This document shows positions 52,611-62,423 of a DNA stretch of 64,000 nt, in pieces. The notes under the pieces were generated by a model that was not told the origin of the DNA, made no database searches, and saw nothing but the letters and a program-made list of their open reading frames with translations. Each line of letters begins with the position of its first letter. The stretch's first letter is position 1. The stretch is from Oxalobacteraceae bacterium OTU3CAMAD1 (GTDB lineage Bacteria > Pseudomonadota > Gammaproteobacteria > Burkholderiales > Burkholderiaceae_D), in the NCBI GenBank assembly GCA_024123915.1, contig CP099650.1, positions 1,674,001 to 1,738,000 on the forward strand, given 5' to 3'. The position numbers were made by a program, and so were the translations under genes.

Positions 52611-52651
52611 TTGCGGGCGCTCGCGTGCCGTTAACCCGCAACCCGGATACA

Positions 52652-52678
52652 GGGGTCGGACCCATCGGGTCCGACCCC
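52652..52678. repeat. Nested palindrome, copy 3 (REP-like)
   Basis: GGGGTCGGACCC and GGGTCCGACCCC (12-bp arms, ATC spacer) in the convergent gap between the DUF6328 gene and the hybrid kinase. Outer bases AACCCGCAA (52633-52641) and TTGCGGGTT (52689-52697) form a second, perfect stem around it. Confidence 0.8.
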
Positions 52679-52704
52679 ACGGGCCGCATTGCGGGTTGGA
52701 CGTG

Positions 52705-55485
52705 TCAGCAGGTCAGCGCAAGGTCCAGTTGCGCGAGGTTAAACGGCTTGAGCAAAAACTTGGCCGACGCATCCGACAGCCCGGCATTGTCCTTGTCATG
52801 CCCGCTGACAAACACAATGTCGAGCTCGGGCTGCCCGGCCCGCGCCTGCGCCGCCAGATCGATGCCCGACATGCGCGGCAGGCTGATATCGGTCAGCAGC
52901 ACATCGATATCGCCCCGTTCCATGCGCTGCAGCGCCTCTTCGGCCGTCCCTACCGCGTCGACCATGTGTCCAAGCGACTCCAGCAGCTCCGCCGTCAGCA
53001 TGCGCGCGTCCTCGTTGTCCTCGACCAGCAGGATATTGCGCCGGCGTCCGCCGTCCGGCTGCGCCGGCGCCGTCTTCATGCTCGACCGTTCCCGGTGCAG
53101 CGATTCCACGTGCTGGCGGTTGGCGAACATGAAACGGATTTTGCGCGCCAAATCCTCGCGCCGGTAGGGCTTGCTCAGCAACTCCACCCCGGCGTCGAGC
53201 CGGCCGCCATGCACGATGGCGTTTTGCGTGTACCCGGACGTGAACAGGATCTCCAGCCCCGGCAGGATGGCCTTGGCCTTGCGCGCCAGGTCCGGGCTGC
53301 GCAGCTCGCCCGGCATGACCACGTCGGTGAACAGCAGATCGATCGGCAGGCCGCTGTCGATGATCGACAGCGCGCTTTGGCCGTCGGCCGCCTTGAGCAC
53401 CGTGTAGCCGAGGCCCTTGAGGATTTCCACCACCGTTTCCTGCACCTGCAGGTCGTCCTCGACCACCAGCACGGTTTCGTTGCCGCCGACCACCGGACCG
53501 TTGAGCGCCGCCGGCAAGGCATCCAACTCGGCCATCGAACGCGGCAGATACAGCTTGAACGTGGTGCCGTGGCCGACTTCGCTGTAGACCTTGATATGGC
53601 CGCCGCTTTGCTTGATGAAGCCGTAGGCCATGCTCAGCCCCAGGCCGGTGCCTTCGCCCTCGCGCTTGGTGGTGAAGAAGGGCTCGAAGATCTTGTCGGC
53701 CAGATCGGACGGGATGCCGCAGCCGGTGTCGGAGACGGCCAGCATGACGTATTGGCCGGCGCAAACCTCGGGATGGCCGGCGCAATAGGCGGTGTCCAGC
53801 TCGGCGTTGCGCAGCTCGATCGTCAGCTTGCCTTGGCCATCCATGGCGTCGCGGGCGTTGATCGCCAGGTTGAGCAGCACGTTTTCCAACTGGTTGGGGT
53901 CGATCAGCGTGTGCCACAGGTCGTCGTCGACCTTCAGTTCGACCGCGACCGATTCGCCGATCGCCCGTTGCAGCAGGTCGTCCATCGCGCCCAGCAGTTC
54001 GCGCAGGTCGGCCACCACCGGTTTGAGCGGATGGCGGCGGGCGAAGGACAGCAACTGCGAGGCCAGCCGCGCGCCGCGTTCGACCGCGATCATCGCCGTC
54101 GTCAGCCGCTTCAGGGTCGCCTCGTTGGCGCCGGCCGACAATTGCAGCAGCTGCAAATTGCCGGAAATGATTTGCAGCACATTGTTGAAGTCATGCGCGA
54201 CGCCGCCCGTCAGCTTGCCGATCGATTCGAGCTTTTGCGCCTGCAGCAGCGCCGATTCGGTTTCCCGCAGCGCCTCGGCGGCGCGTCTTTCGTCGGTGAT
54301 GTCGCGCCCGACCGCGTGGATCAGGTCGACGTCCGGCACGGCCGTCCACGAAATGTCGCGCCACGAACCGTCCGCGTGGCGGTAGCGGTTTTCAAAGCGC
54401 AGGGTCGTCAGGCCGCTGGCCAGCCGGCCGATCTCGTTCACCGTGGCGGCCTGGTCGTCCTGATGGATCAGGGTCATGAAGTTGCGGCCGATGATCGCCG
54501 GCGCTTCGTAGCCGAGGATCGTCGTCCAGGCCGGATTGATGGAGACGATCTCCGCGTTGAAATTAGCCACCAGCATCAAATCGGTGGACAGGCGCCACAT
54601 GCGGTCGCGGTCGGCCGCCTGCTGGTTGATGCGGCGCTCCAGCACCGAAACCGATTCGTGTTGCTTGCGGTAGGCGTCGCGCAGCGCCTCGGTGTCGAGC
54701 GCGCGGCCGGTGACGTCCGAAATGAGGCCTGTCAGGTGGTTGCTGTAGCCCGGTTGCAAATAGCGGCTGCCGCGCATGTGCACCCAGTGGATGCTGGTGT
54801 CGGGCCAGACGACGCGGAACTCCAGGTCCAATCCGTCGGGGCCGGTCTGCGCCGATCGCATGGCCGTGGAAACGGTCTTGCGGTCGGCCGCGTGCACGCG
54901 CGACAGCAGGTGCTCGAGACGCCAGGCGGTGGTGCCGTCGTTGAGGCCGAAGCATTGTTCGAAGTGGGAGTTGAAGGTGATGCGGCCGGAGATGACGTCC
55001 AGGTCCCATTCGCCGTAGCGCGCCACCTCCAGCGCGAAGCGCAGCTTGGTGGCGAGCTTGCGTTCGCGCTCTTCCGCCTCGCGTTGCTGGGTGATGTCGC
55101 GCGAGATCGACAGCAGGCCTTGCAGCGAACCGTCGCTGCCGAGCAGGGGGCTGACGACCACGTCCCACCACTTGGGCGTGCCTTTGGCAGTGGGGCAGAA
55201 CGCCTCGAAGTGGCCGATGCTGCCGTTGCGGGCGGCGGCCAGCGCATGGTGGACTTGCTCGCGGGTCGCTTCGGGCCACAGGCTGGGCCACATCTCGCCA
55301 CACACCGCGCCAAAGTTATCGATCTCCATCACGCACTGGCCGTTGACGTTCATCGCCAGCAGGCTGCCGTCGACGCCAAGGATCTTGACGCAGTCGGGGC
55401 TGTTTTCGAAGATGGACAGGTGGGCTTGCCGGCGCAAGGCGTCGGTGCCCGCCGTTGTCGGCGCGCTGTGATCGTGTGTTTCCAT
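52705..55485 (-). CDS. Hybrid sensor histidine kinase with PAS domains and two receiver domains
   Basis: 926 residues from ATG 55485, which follows GGAGCTAT. Domains: three PAS/PAC units (about 20-150, 155-280, 325-440), HisKA with [16 protein letters not shown] (phospho-acceptor His), HATPase with [15 protein letters not shown] and [18 protein letters not shown], receiver 1 [10 protein letters not shown] with Asp in [10 protein letters not shown], receiver 2 [10 protein letters not shown] with Asp in [13 protein letters not shown]. No transmembrane segment, so a cytosolic sensor. There is no output gene next to it; it probably phosphorylates a remote regulator. Convergent with the DUF6328 gene. 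Confidence 0.92.
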   Translation of the reverse strand: METHDHSAPTTAGTDALRRQAHLSIFENSPDCVKILGVDGSLLAMNVNGQCVMEIDNFGAVCGEMWPSLWPEATREQVHHALAAARNGSIGHFEAFCPTAKGTPKWWDVVVSPLLGSDGSLQGLLSISRDITQQREAEERERKLATKLRFALEVARYGEWDLDVISGRITFNSHFEQCFGLNDGTTAWRLEHLLSRVHAADRKTVSTAMRSAQTGPDGLDLEFRVVWPDTSIHWVHMRGSRYLQPGYSNHLTGLISDVTGRALDTEALRDAYRKQHESVSVLERRINQQAADRDRMWRLSTDLMLVANFNAEIVSINPAWTTILGYEAPAIIGRNFMTLIHQDDQAATVNEIGRLASGLTTLRFENRYRHADGSWRDISWTAVPDVDLIHAVGRDITDERRAAEALRETESALLQAQKLESIGKLTGGVAHDFNNVLQIISGNLQLLQLSAGANEATLKRLTTAMIAVERGARLASQLLSFARRHPLKPVVADLRELLGAMDDLLQRAIGESVAVELKVDDDLWHTLIDPNQLENVLLNLAINARDAMDGQGKLTIELRNAELDTAYCAGHPEVCAGQYVMLAVSDTGCGIPSDLADKIFEPFFTTKREGEGTGLGLSMAYGFIKQSGGHIKVYSEVGHGTTFKLYLPRSMAELDALPAALNGPVVGGNETVLVVEDDLQVQETVVEILKGLGYTVLKAADGQSALSIIDSGLPIDLLFTDVVMPGELRSPDLARKAKAILPGLEILFTSGYTQNAIVHGGRLDAGVELLSKPYRREDLARKIRFMFANRQHVESLHRERSSMKTAPAQPDGGRRRNILLVEDNEDARMLTAELLESLGHMVDAVGTAEEALQRMERGDIDVLLTDISLPRMSGIDLAAQARAGQPELDIVFVSGHDKDNAGLSDASAKFLLKPFNLAQLDLALTC

Positions 55486-55628
55486 ATAGCTCCAAAGACC
55501 GGGGACGGATTTCGCAGTAAAAGTTGTGCGGTCTCGCGGGGGCTGGGCTAGTGGCACGCTCGCAGTGTACATCAGCGAACACAACGGTTCGCGTCTTGTT
55601 GAGCAAAAAAATCAAGGATGCCAGTTTG

Positions 55629-55686
55629 GTACGCAAGCGTACAGATGAGTTAGCTCAGCTTGGCTATTCTGTGTCTCAAGCCAAGC
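55629..55686. promoter_or_regulatory. Palindrome and hairpin in the csbD-like leader
   Basis: GTACGC-AA-GCGTAC (55629-55642) is a perfect inverted repeat. GCTTGGCT (55658-55665) pairs with AGCCAAGC (55679-55686) as a hairpin in the likely 5' leader of the csbD-like gene. They may be an operator and an mRNA structure; the role is unknown. Confidence 0.35.
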
Positions 55687-55718
55687 CATTCCGGTTTGCA
55701 CCAATCAGGAGCAACATC

Positions 55719-55898
55719 ATGAACAAAGACCAAATCGAAGGTAAGCTGAAAAACATCGGCGGCAAGATTCAGGAAGAAGTCGGCGATCTGATCGACTCGC
55801 CAGAGCAAGAAGCCAAGGGCCTGGGCAAGCAAGCCGAAGGTAAAGTACAAGAGAAAGTCGGCGACCTGAAAGAAGCCGCCCGCATCGCCACCAAGTAA
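55719..55898 (+). CDS. CsbD-family stress protein
   Basis: 59 residues. The product reads NKDQIEGKLKNIGGKIQEEV, then QAEGKVQEKVGDLKEAA, the CsbD repeats of Gly, Lys, Gln and Glu. CsbD-like proteins are small, hydrophilic and induced by general stress; the biochemical role is unknown. CAGGAGCAACATC precedes the ATG. It is followed by a strong terminator. Confidence 0.9.
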   Translation: MNKDQIEGKLKNIGGKIQEEVGDLIDSPEQEAKGLGKQAEGKVQEKVGDLKEAARIATK

Positions 55899-55913
55899 AT
55901 TGGTCGCGGTAAG

Positions 55914-55951
55914 AAAAAGCCCCTGTGTGCCGATGCACACGGGGGCTTTTT
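55914..55951 (+). terminator. Rho-independent terminator of csbD-like gene
   Basis: AAAAAGCCCCTGTGTGC pairs with GCACACGGGGGCTTTTT around a CGAT loop, 16 bases after the csbD-like stop, and ends in a T-run. Also A-rich on the other side, so it may work in both directions. Confidence 0.9.
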
Positions 55952-55996
55952 GCATTAACCCGCCCGCCTTTAGCGATACGCATGCGGTTCCACTTA

Positions 55997-56024
55997 GGGG
56001 TCGTACCCGTTCGGGTACGACCCC
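55997..56024. repeat. Nested palindrome, copy 4 (REP-like)
   Basis: GGGGTCGTACCC and GGGTACGACCCC (12-bp arms, GTTC spacer) between the csbD-like terminator and the convergent DUF4136 gene. Outer TAACCCGC (55957) and GCGGGTTTA (56035) form a further pairing around it. Confidence 0.8.
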
Positions 56025-56040
56025 GCATGGCGGTGCGGGT

Positions 56041-56733
56041 TTAATTGGTCCGGGCCGGCGCGGCCTGTCCGGCCACGGCCGCCGGCGCCTGCACCGCTTG
56101 GGTGGTTGGATCGATCTTGAGGTCGACCCGGCGCGGCACGCCGCTCTGGCCGGGGAAGCCGGTGAACGCGCTTTGCACCAGCGCCGGCATCACATACGGC
56201 GTGGCCTGGATCAGGCTGGTGTTTTGCACCGTCACGTCGTACAGCTTGCGGCCGGTCGTGGTGTTGATGGTCACGCGCAGCTGGCGCTGGTACTGGTGCT
56301 TGATGCGTTCTTCCATGCGCATCGAGTGGAAGCGGAACGGATCATAGAAATACGGACGGTAGCCCCAGCGCGAATAACCCCAGCCGTAACGGCCGTAGCC
56401 CGGACCCCAGTACGGGCCCATGAACGGATCGTCGGCTTCCAGTACGCGCACCGGATGGTCGATGGTCACGTATTTCATGCCCACCAGCAATTTTGGCTGC
56501 TGGCCGTCGGCGGCCTGGCGGAAGCCCAGCTTGGCCAATTCATTGCTCACGAGAACTTGGTAGCTGCGGTATTCCAGCGTGTCGTCGGCCCCTTGCGGCG
56601 CTTCGAAGGCATAGGTTTTGTCCGGCAGGTCGGTCGGCCAGTCGTTGAAGGCGGTGACGTTGCTGCGGATGGTGGTGGCGCAGCCGGTCAACAGCATGAC
56701 GGCGGCAGTCGCCAGAATGGCGAGATATTTCAT
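56041..56733 (-). CDS. DUF4136 lipoprotein
   Basis: 230 residues. The N-terminus ends in the lipobox LLTGCATT. The body has TAFNDWPTDLPDKTYAFEAP and LEYRSYQVLVSNELAKLGFR, the DUF4136 pattern, followed by a Gly/Tyr/Arg-rich segment (WGPGYGRYGWGYSRWGYRPY) that is unusual. Likely an outer-membrane or periplasmic lipoprotein; function unknown. Confidence 0.85.
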   Translation of the reverse strand: MKYLAILATAAVMLLTGCATTIRSNVTAFNDWPTDLPDKTYAFEAPQGADDTLEYRSYQVLVSNELAKLGFRQAADGQQPKLLVGMKYVTIDHPVRVLEADDPFMGPYWGPGYGRYGWGYSRWGYRPYFYDPFRFHSMRMEERIKHQYQRQLRVTINTTTGRKLYDVTVQNTSLIQATPYVMPALVQSAFTGFPGQSGVPRRVDLKIDPTTQAVQAPAAVAGQAAPARTN

Positions 56734-56963
56734 GATGGTGCCCTCTCAGATAAGACGGTATGTTCCAGTGCTAAGTTTACGACGCGCACCCGGACCTTGC
56801 ACGATTATTACAGATTGTTACGGCAGCGTGGAGACAAGCAACTTATTTAGTGCAACTTATTTGGCTAACCCGGCCACGCGTTGGTCGGCTGCGGGCGATT
56901 CACACGTCCGCTGGCGCTGGTATTGGTAAAATAGGCTTTTGCCTACGTCCACCCAGAGCCCCC

Positions 56964-59630
56964 ATGCGCACAGATAGCAGCCCAACGACGATATATCGCA
57001 AAGATTACACCCCGCCAGCCTTCCTGGTCGATACGGTTGAACTGGGATTCGATCTCGACCCCGACCGCACCGTCGTGGCCAACCGCATTACCATGCGGCA
57101 CAACCCGGCGAGCCAGAGCCGGGACATCGTTTTGCACGGCGAGGAGATCGAACTGGTGCAGCTGCGCATGAACGGCAAGGCGCTGGCGCCGACCGAATAC
57201 AAGCTCGACGGCTCGACCCTGACGATCAAAAAAGCCCCGGCCGAGGTGGTGCTGGAGATCGAAACGCTGTGCGCGCCGGTGCAAAACACCACGCTGTCGG
57301 GGCTGTACGTCTCGAACGGCAACTTCTTCACGCAGTGCGAGGCCGAAGGCTTCCGCCGCATTACCTATTTCCCGGACCGTCCGGACGTGATGGCCAAGTA
57401 CACCGTCATGCTGCGCGCCGACAAGGCCGCCTATCCGGTGCTGCTGTCGAACGGCAACCTGGTCGAAGAGGGCGACCTCGACGACGGCCGCCACTACGCC
57501 AAATGGGAAGACCCGTTCAAGAAGCCGTCCTACCTGTTCGCGCTGGTGGCCGCGCGCCTGGTATGCCAGGAGGAGAAGTACACGCTCAACTCCGGCCGCG
57601 AAGTGCTGCTGCAGGTGTGGGTGGAGGAGGGCAACCTCGATAAGACCGACTACGCGATGCAGTCGCTGAAAAACTCGATCCGCTGGGACGAGGAGCGCTT
57701 CGGCCTGGAGCTGGACCTGGACCGCTTCATGATCGTCGCCGTCGGCGACTTCAATATGGGCGCGATGGAGAACAAGGGCCTCAACATCTTTAACACCAAG
57801 TTCGTGCTGGCCAATCCGCGCGTCGCGACCGATGTGGACTACGCCGGCATCGAGGCGGTGGTGGGCCACGAGTACTTCCACAACTGGACCGGCAACCGCG
57901 TCACGTGCCGCGACTGGTTCCAGCTGTCGCTGAAGGAAGGCCTGACCGTGTTCCGCGACCAGGAATTCAGCGCCGACATGATCGGCACCGACAGCGGCCG
58001 CGCCGTCACCCGCATCGACCAGGTGCGCACCTTGCGCCAGGCGCAGTTTCCCGAGGATGCAGGTCCGATGGCGCACCCGGTGCGTCCGGACTCCTTCGTC
58101 GAGATCAACAACTTCTACACGGTGACCGTGTACGAAAAGGGCGCCGAAGTGGTGCGCATGTATCAAACCCTGTTGGGCCGCGAAGGCTTCCGCAAGGGGA
58201 TGGACCTGTACTTCGAGCGGCACGACGGCCAGGCCGTCACCTGCGACGACTTCCGTGCTGCCATGGCCGATTCGAGCGGCCGCGATCTGCGCCAGTTCGA
58301 GCGCTGGTACAGCCAGGCCGGCACGCCGGTGGTCACCGCGCGCACGCGCTACGACGCCGTCAAGCGCAACTTCGACATCATCCTGAGCCAGCGCAGCGCC
58401 GCATCGGCCGGCCAGCCGGACAAGCTGCCGTTCCATATTCCGGTGGCGGTCGGCCTGCTGTCGGCCAGCGGCAAGGACCTGCCTTTGACTTTAGAGGGCG
58501 GCAAGCACGCCAAGGGCGCCACCACGGTGGTGCTGGAATTGACCGAGCAAGAGCAGATTTTCCGCTTCCGCAATGTCGACGAACGTCCGACGCCGTCGAT
58601 CCTGCGCGACTTCTCGGCGCCGGTGGTGTTGGAATACGATTACACCGACGCCGAACTGCTGCATTTGTTCAGCCATGACAGCGACCCTGTCAACCGTTGG
58701 GAAGCGGGCCAGCGCCTGGCGATGGCGCGTTTGCTCAAGCTGACCGCGCAAGTGGCGGCTGCAGGCGGCAGCGACGCCGGCCTGAAACTGGACGCCACCT
58801 TCATTACCGCCCAGCGCACCTTGCTGACCGACGACACGCTCGATCCGGCGTTCCGTGAGCTAGCCTTGATCCTGCCGTCGGAAACCATCATCGCCGAGCA
58901 GATGGACGTGGTCGACCCGCAAGCGATCCACACCGCGCGCCAGTTCATGCGCCGCACCATCGGCGCCGCGCTCAAGACCGAGCTGCTGTCGCAGTACCAC
59001 GCCAACCAGACGCCGGGCGACTACAGCCCGGACGCGCTGTCGGCCGGCAAGCGCGCGTTGAAGAACCTGTGCCTGTCGTACCTGATGGTGGCGCCGGACA
59101 TGGCGGAGCTCAAGCTCGCGCAGCAGCAGTTCGAAAAGGCCGGCAACATGACCGACCGCTCGGCCGCGCTGGTGGCGATGATCCACAGCGGCGCCGAAGC
59201 CGGCCCGTATCTGAAGAACTTCTACGAAGACTTCGAAAGCGAGGCGCTGGTCATCGACAAATGGTTCGCCATGCAGGCGTCGGCGCCGACCACCAACGTC
59301 GCCGGCGTGCGCAAGTTGATGCAGCACCCGGCCTTCACGCTGAAGAATCCGAACCGCGCGCGCAGCTTGATCTTCAATTTCACCAGCGGCAATCCGTCGC
59401 AGTTCCACGCCGCCGACGGCAGCGCCTATGAATTCTGGGCCGAGCACGTGATCAAGCTCGACGCCATCAACCCGCAGGTCGCCGCGCGGCTGGCGCGCGG
59501 CATGGACCGCTGGCGCCGATACGCCCCGGCGCTGCAGGCCAAGATGAAGCGCGCGCTGGAAAAGGTCGCGGCCCGCGCCAAGCTCTCGAACGACGTGCTT
59601 GAAGTGGTGACCAAGGCACTCGCGAACTAA
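56964..59630 (+). CDS. pepN: Aminopeptidase N
   Basis: 888 residues from ATG 56964. Zinc M1 peptidase: substrate-binding [12 protein letters not shown], then [17 protein letters not shown] (HExxH) and the third zinc ligand Glu in [13 protein letters not shown]. Length matches E. coli PepN (about 870). It removes N-terminal residues from peptides in the cytosol. The longer frame from 56850 lacks the conserved start. It precedes fbp by 41 bases. Confidence 0.96.
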   Translation: MRTDSSPTTIYRKDYTPPAFLVDTVELGFDLDPDRTVVANRITMRHNPASQSRDIVLHGEEIELVQLRMNGKALAPTEYKLDGSTLTIKKAPAEVVLEIETLCAPVQNTTLSGLYVSNGNFFTQCEAEGFRRITYFPDRPDVMAKYTVMLRADKAAYPVLLSNGNLVEEGDLDDGRHYAKWEDPFKKPSYLFALVAARLVCQEEKYTLNSGREVLLQVWVEEGNLDKTDYAMQSLKNSIRWDEERFGLELDLDRFMIVAVGDFNMGAMENKGLNIFNTKFVLANPRVATDVDYAGIEAVVGHEYFHNWTGNRVTCRDWFQLSLKEGLTVFRDQEFSADMIGTDSGRAVTRIDQVRTLRQAQFPEDAGPMAHPVRPDSFVEINNFYTVTVYEKGAEVVRMYQTLLGREGFRKGMDLYFERHDGQAVTCDDFRAAMADSSGRDLRQFERWYSQAGTPVVTARTRYDAVKRNFDIILSQRSAASAGQPDKLPFHIPVAVGLLSASGKDLPLTLEGGKHAKGATTVVLELTEQEQIFRFRNVDERPTPSILRDFSAPVVLEYDYTDAELLHLFSHDSDPVNRWEAGQRLAMARLLKLTAQVAAAGGSDAGLKLDATFITAQRTLLTDDTLDPAFRELALILPSETIIAEQMDVVDPQAIHTARQFMRRTIGAALKTELLSQYHANQTPGDYSPDALSAGKRALKNLCLSYLMVAPDMAELKLAQQQFEKAGNMTDRSAALVAMIHSGAEAGPYLKNFYEDFESEALVIDKWFAMQASAPTTNVAGVRKLMQHPAFTLKNPNRARSLIFNFTSGNPSQFHAADGSAYEFWAEHVIKLDAINPQVAARLARGMDRWRRYAPALQAKMKRALEKVAARAKLSNDVLEVVTKALAN

Positions 59631-59671
59631 CAAACGATTTAAACGATTTATATTTCACAACAAGGGAAACC

Positions 59672-60673
59672 ATGAAACGCATCAGCCTCACTCAATACCT
59701 GGTCGAAGAACAGCGCCAGAACAACTCGATCCCGGCCGAACTGCGTCTGCTTATCGAAGTGGTCGCGCGCGCGTGCAAGACCATCAGCCACGCCGTGGGC
59801 AAGGGCGCGCTGGGCGAAGTGCTCGGCACCGCCGACACCGAAAACGTCCAGGGCGAAGTGCAGAAAAAGCTCGACATCATCTCCAACGAGATCCTGCTCG
59901 AAGCGAACGAATGGGGCGGCCACCTGGCGGCGATGGCGTCGGAAGAGATGGAAACCATCCACCCGATCCCGAACCGTTATCCAAAGGGCGAGTACATGCT
60001 GACCTTCGACCCGCTGGACGGCTCGTCGAACATCGACGTCAATGTCTCGATCGGCACCATCTTCTCGGTGCTGAAGGCGCCGGAAGGCATGGGCGAACCG
60101 ACCGAGGAAGCGTTCATGCAGGCCGGCACCAAGCAGGTCGCCGCCGGCTACGCCGTCTACGGCCCGCAGACCATGCTGGTGCTCACCACCGGTAATGGCG
60201 TCAACTGCTTCACCCTGGACCGCGAAATGGGTTCGTGGGTACTGACGCAGCGCGACATGAAGATCCCGGCCAAGACCAAGGAATTCGCCATCAACATGTC
60301 GAACGCGCGCCACTGGCACGCGCCGGTCAAGCGTTACGTCGACGAGCTGCTGGAAGGCGAAAACGGCCCGCGCGGCACCAACTTCAACATGCGCTGGGTG
60401 GCGTCGATGGTCGCCGACGTGCACCGCATCCTGAATCGTGGCGGCATCTTCATGTACCCGGCCGATACGCGCGACACGTCGATGCCGGGCAAGCTGCGTT
60501 TGATGTACGAAGCGAACCCGATGGCCTTCATCGTCGAGCAGGCGGGCGGCTCGGCCACCGACGGCACTCAGCGTATCATGGAGATCCAGCCGCACAAGCT
60601 GCACCAGCGCGTGCCGGTGTTCCTGGGATCGCGCGATGAGGTGGCGGTGGTGACGGGCTACCATCAGGGCTGA
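59672..60673 (+). CDS. fbp: Fructose-1,6-bisphosphatase, class 1
   Basis: 333 residues. Metal-binding [16 protein letters not shown], with [20 protein letters not shown] before it, and the C-terminal [20 protein letters not shown]. It catalyses the last irreversible step of gluconeogenesis. AAGGGAAACC precedes the ATG. It follows pepN in the same direction. Confidence 0.96.
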   Translation: MKRISLTQYLVEEQRQNNSIPAELRLLIEVVARACKTISHAVGKGALGEVLGTADTENVQGEVQKKLDIISNEILLEANEWGGHLAAMASEEMETIHPIPNRYPKGEYMLTFDPLDGSSNIDVNVSIGTIFSVLKAPEGMGEPTEEAFMQAGTKQVAAGYAVYGPQTMLVLTTGNGVNCFTLDREMGSWVLTQRDMKIPAKTKEFAINMSNARHWHAPVKRYVDELLEGENGPRGTNFNMRWVASMVADVHRILNRGGIFMYPADTRDTSMPGKLRLMYEANPMAFIVEQAGGSATDGTQRIMEIQPHKLHQRVPVFLGSRDEVAVVTGYHQG

Positions 60674-60790
60674 TTAGGCCGTTTCTAGCCTGTTTCACGC
60701 ACAAAGCAATGACATTTTTGCAGCATGGCTAAAATTTATCGGTTTAGGGCTAGCGTGCAGTAAGAAATATTTGTTAGAATGTGCGACTTC

Positions 60791-60866
60791 GCCGCTTTAG
60801 CTCAGTTGGTAGAGCAGTTCATTCGTAATGAAAAGGTCGCCAGTTCGATTCCGGCAAGCGGCACCA
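60791..60866 (+). tRNA. tRNA-Thr (anticodon CGT)
   Basis: 76 bases with 3' CCA encoded. Acceptor GCCGCTT pairs with AAGCGGC; D-arm AGCTCAGTTGGTAGAGC; the anticodon loop TTCGTAA reads CGT; T-arm with TTCGATTCC. The sequence is very close to the standard Thr(CGT) tRNA around the anticodon arm. A terminator follows at 60897. No duplicated tRNA 3' end was found downstream. Confidence 0.96.
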
Positions 60867-60896
60867 GAACACAGTAGTTTGCTGTACCAGAAGTCT

Positions 60897-60934
60897 AAAA
60901 ACCCGCGTTCTCCTCAGGAGGCGCGGGTTTTTTG
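60897..60934 (+). terminator. Terminator after tRNA-Thr
   Basis: AAAACCCGCG pairs with CGCGGGTTTT around TTCTCCTCAGGAGG, itself a small hairpin, followed by TTTT. It also lies at the end of the leftward toxin remnant and may serve both. Confidence 0.85.
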
Positions 60935-60938
60935 TCGT

Positions 60939-61109
60939 TTACGGTCGTTTGGCTGGATATCGCCGGCGGGAATGCAGTACCGACACTATTTCGATTACGT
61001 TCGGCAAAACCCGATAGACGATCACGTAGTTGTGGTGCACAACGATCTCTTACTCGATGATCGCGGCCAAGTTGACCCTAGCCTTTGGAAGCCACCGAAC
61101 CAGAAGCAT
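60939..61109 (-). pseudogene. ParE/RelE-type toxin remnant with internal deletion
   Basis: Reading left from ATG 61109 gives MLLVRWLPKARVNLAAIIE, the start of a ParE-family toxin, then an in-frame TAA, then EIVVHHNYVIVYRVLPNVIE and VLHSRRRYPAKRP, the ordinary C-terminus of the same family. The two parts are in one frame and join where about 40 residues of the middle helix-strand region should be. A full ParE toxin is about 95 residues; this one is dead. It follows the antitoxin gene at 61157-61357 on the same strand. Confidence 0.75.
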
Positions 61110-61156
61110 CCATCCTCCAGAAAATACAGTTTAGCGAACCTGTATTCATTCTGGCT

Positions 61157-61357
61157 TCACGAGGCATCGCTCGGTTTGTTCTTTCTCCGTTTGGACGCGA
61201 TTAGCGCGCGCATTTCAGCCATGACCTGATCATGCGGAATGCTGGGACTCGGGTCGTCGAGGGCTGCCTGCACTTGCTCTCGGAACCAGCGATCATAAGC
61301 TGCCGCTTCTTCCGCAGTTCCAAACTCAGATTCTATGGGGGAAAGGGGCGTTTTCAT
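61157..61357 (-). CDS. Antitoxin of the disrupted ParE-type module
   Basis: 66 residues. The pattern EEAAAYDRWFREQVQAALDD followed by PHDQVMAEMRALIASKRR is a common stability-determinant antitoxin next to ParE toxins. It is likely to be helical and DNA-binding through its N-terminus. It is intact while its toxin is a remnant, so it is probably a relic that may still repress its own promoter. The start ATG is at 61357; 61358-61534 has no recognisable gene. Confidence 0.75.
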   Translation of the reverse strand: MKTPLSPIESEFGTAEEAAAYDRWFREQVQAALDDPSPSIPHDQVMAEMRALIASKRRKNKPSDAS

Positions 61358-61534
61358 AGGTGAAGGTTACACCAGATCGTGGCACTGTGCCTTCGAATTT
61401 CTCGCGTCAAGTACAGCGCTGGCGCTAGCGTGCTGTGATTGCCTGCAATTGCTTAGTCCTATCACTTTGATTCAGTTCAAGTCATCCAAGAGGGATGCAT
61501 TCAACAATCGGGTTTTCGTCTACCCGGAGGGACC

Positions 61535-61945
61535 ATGCCACATTCTTACGAAAAAGCTCCGTTGTTGGAGGGGGAGGCGGTCGTTGACGGCGCCAATTGC
61601 GTCAGGCTGGTGCAGAGTTATACGAAAGTTGGACTAGTGGCGCATTGGCGGCCGGGTGTGCGGGTGCTCGATAGTCGCGGCCTTAGAATCGGCACGGTGA
61701 TCGCAACTTTCGATAAATTTGGGAGGTATCCGAACCAGCATCGCGGCAACCACGCGGCCTTTTTTGTCGGCTTAGGCGTCACCGATCCGAAGACTGGGAA
61801 GCCGGGGAGCATCATCGTCATCGAACAATTTAAGGGGCTTCATCGCATCCAGCGGCGCGCGATCCGGGCCAGGGTAAAAACCAAGGCCGAAGGCGGTCTC
61901 TATAGTGATTCAGATAATGCGACTACTTTCTATGTTGTCGAATAG
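61535..61945 (+). CDS. BPSL0067-family amidase effector, probably type VI secreted
   Basis: 136 residues. The Cys of GANCVRLVQSY and the His of NHAAFFVGLG have the order and spacing of an NlpC/P60-like catalytic pair. The family is named after Burkholderia BPSL0067 and related proteins act as peptidoglycan amidase effectors. No signal peptide, as expected for a secreted effector delivered by a contact-dependent machine. GGAGG is well placed before the ATG. It overlaps the next gene, which encodes an exported protein and is probably its immunity partner. No secretion genes are in the window. Confidence 0.7.
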   Translation: MPHSYEKAPLLEGEAVVDGANCVRLVQSYTKVGLVAHWRPGVRVLDSRGLRIGTVIATFDKFGRYPNQHRGNHAAFFVGLGVTDPKTGKPGSIIVIEQFKGLHRIQRRAIRARVKTKAEGGLYSDSDNATTFYVVE

Positions 61946-62354
61946 AGTGCTTGCGCTCGGTCTTCTCGTCGCGCTGACCGCGTCCGCCGAGCCGATTAGC
62001 TTGCAGTGTCCGGCGCGTTATCTTGCTGATCGGCACGTAATTGACCGAGCTCCCGCTGGGTGGGACGGTTTCGTTTCTATCGAGAAGGGCTCACTGCTCC
62101 GGGCTGCTGGTGCCTATACAGCGGAAGCAAAGGATATTTTTGAGTTACGGGGGGCGGACCTGCCACGAGGAGCGGGCCGCGAATTCGGATTCGAAGGCAC
62201 CGCAGAAGACGGTGAGAAATTCGTCTACTGCGGCTATGGCGACGGCACGGATATTCGCTTGGTGCACCGATTGCCTGTGGCGATCAAGCGCTGTGAAATA
62301 AGAGAGCAAAGATCACGGCAGCGACTGGTAGCAGCAAAGATCCGGTGCGAATGA
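61932..62354 (+). CDS. STY0300-family periplasmic protein, likely immunity partner
   Basis: 140 residues from ATG 61932 (ATG 61917 is an alternative). A signal peptide (LSNRVLALGLLVALTASA) is followed by a small domain with four Cys (CPARYL, YCGYGDG, RCEIRE and the final CE), which resembles STY0300-family proteins. Its start overlaps the amidase stop by 14 bases. A periplasmic protein encoded directly after an amidase effector is expected to protect the cell from self-intoxication. Function is inferred from context. Confidence 0.6.
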   Translation: MLSNRVLALGLLVALTASAEPISLQCPARYLADRHVIDRAPAGWDGFVSIEKGSLLRAAGAYTAEAKDIFELRGADLPRGAGREFGFEGTAEDGEKFVYCGYGDGTDIRLVHRLPVAIKRCEIREQRSRQRLVAAKIRCE

Positions 62355-62423
62355 TTGCACTCTGGCCAGGACTCTCTATTGTGAATTCGGCGTTATGCAT
62401 GCTCATGCAGTTACGTCGGCGTC

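Noticed and set aside
52696..55551. Rightward 951-codon open frame opposite the hybrid kinase
   Set aside because: Rich in Arg, Gln, Ala and Val with no domain; it mirrors the kinase codons, as expected on the opposite strand of a GC-rich gene.
56943..58436. Leftward 497-codon open frame opposite pepN
   Set aside because: Antisense artefact of GC-rich codon use; pepN has all its catalytic motifs.
60791..60866. tRNA-Thr as an integration site for the accessory patch to its right
   Set aside because: No repeat of the tRNA 3' end was found up to 64000 and no integrase is present there.
60828..61229. Rightward 133-codon frame across the tRNA and the toxin remnant
   Set aside because: It starts inside the tRNA and runs antisense to the recognisable toxin fragments.
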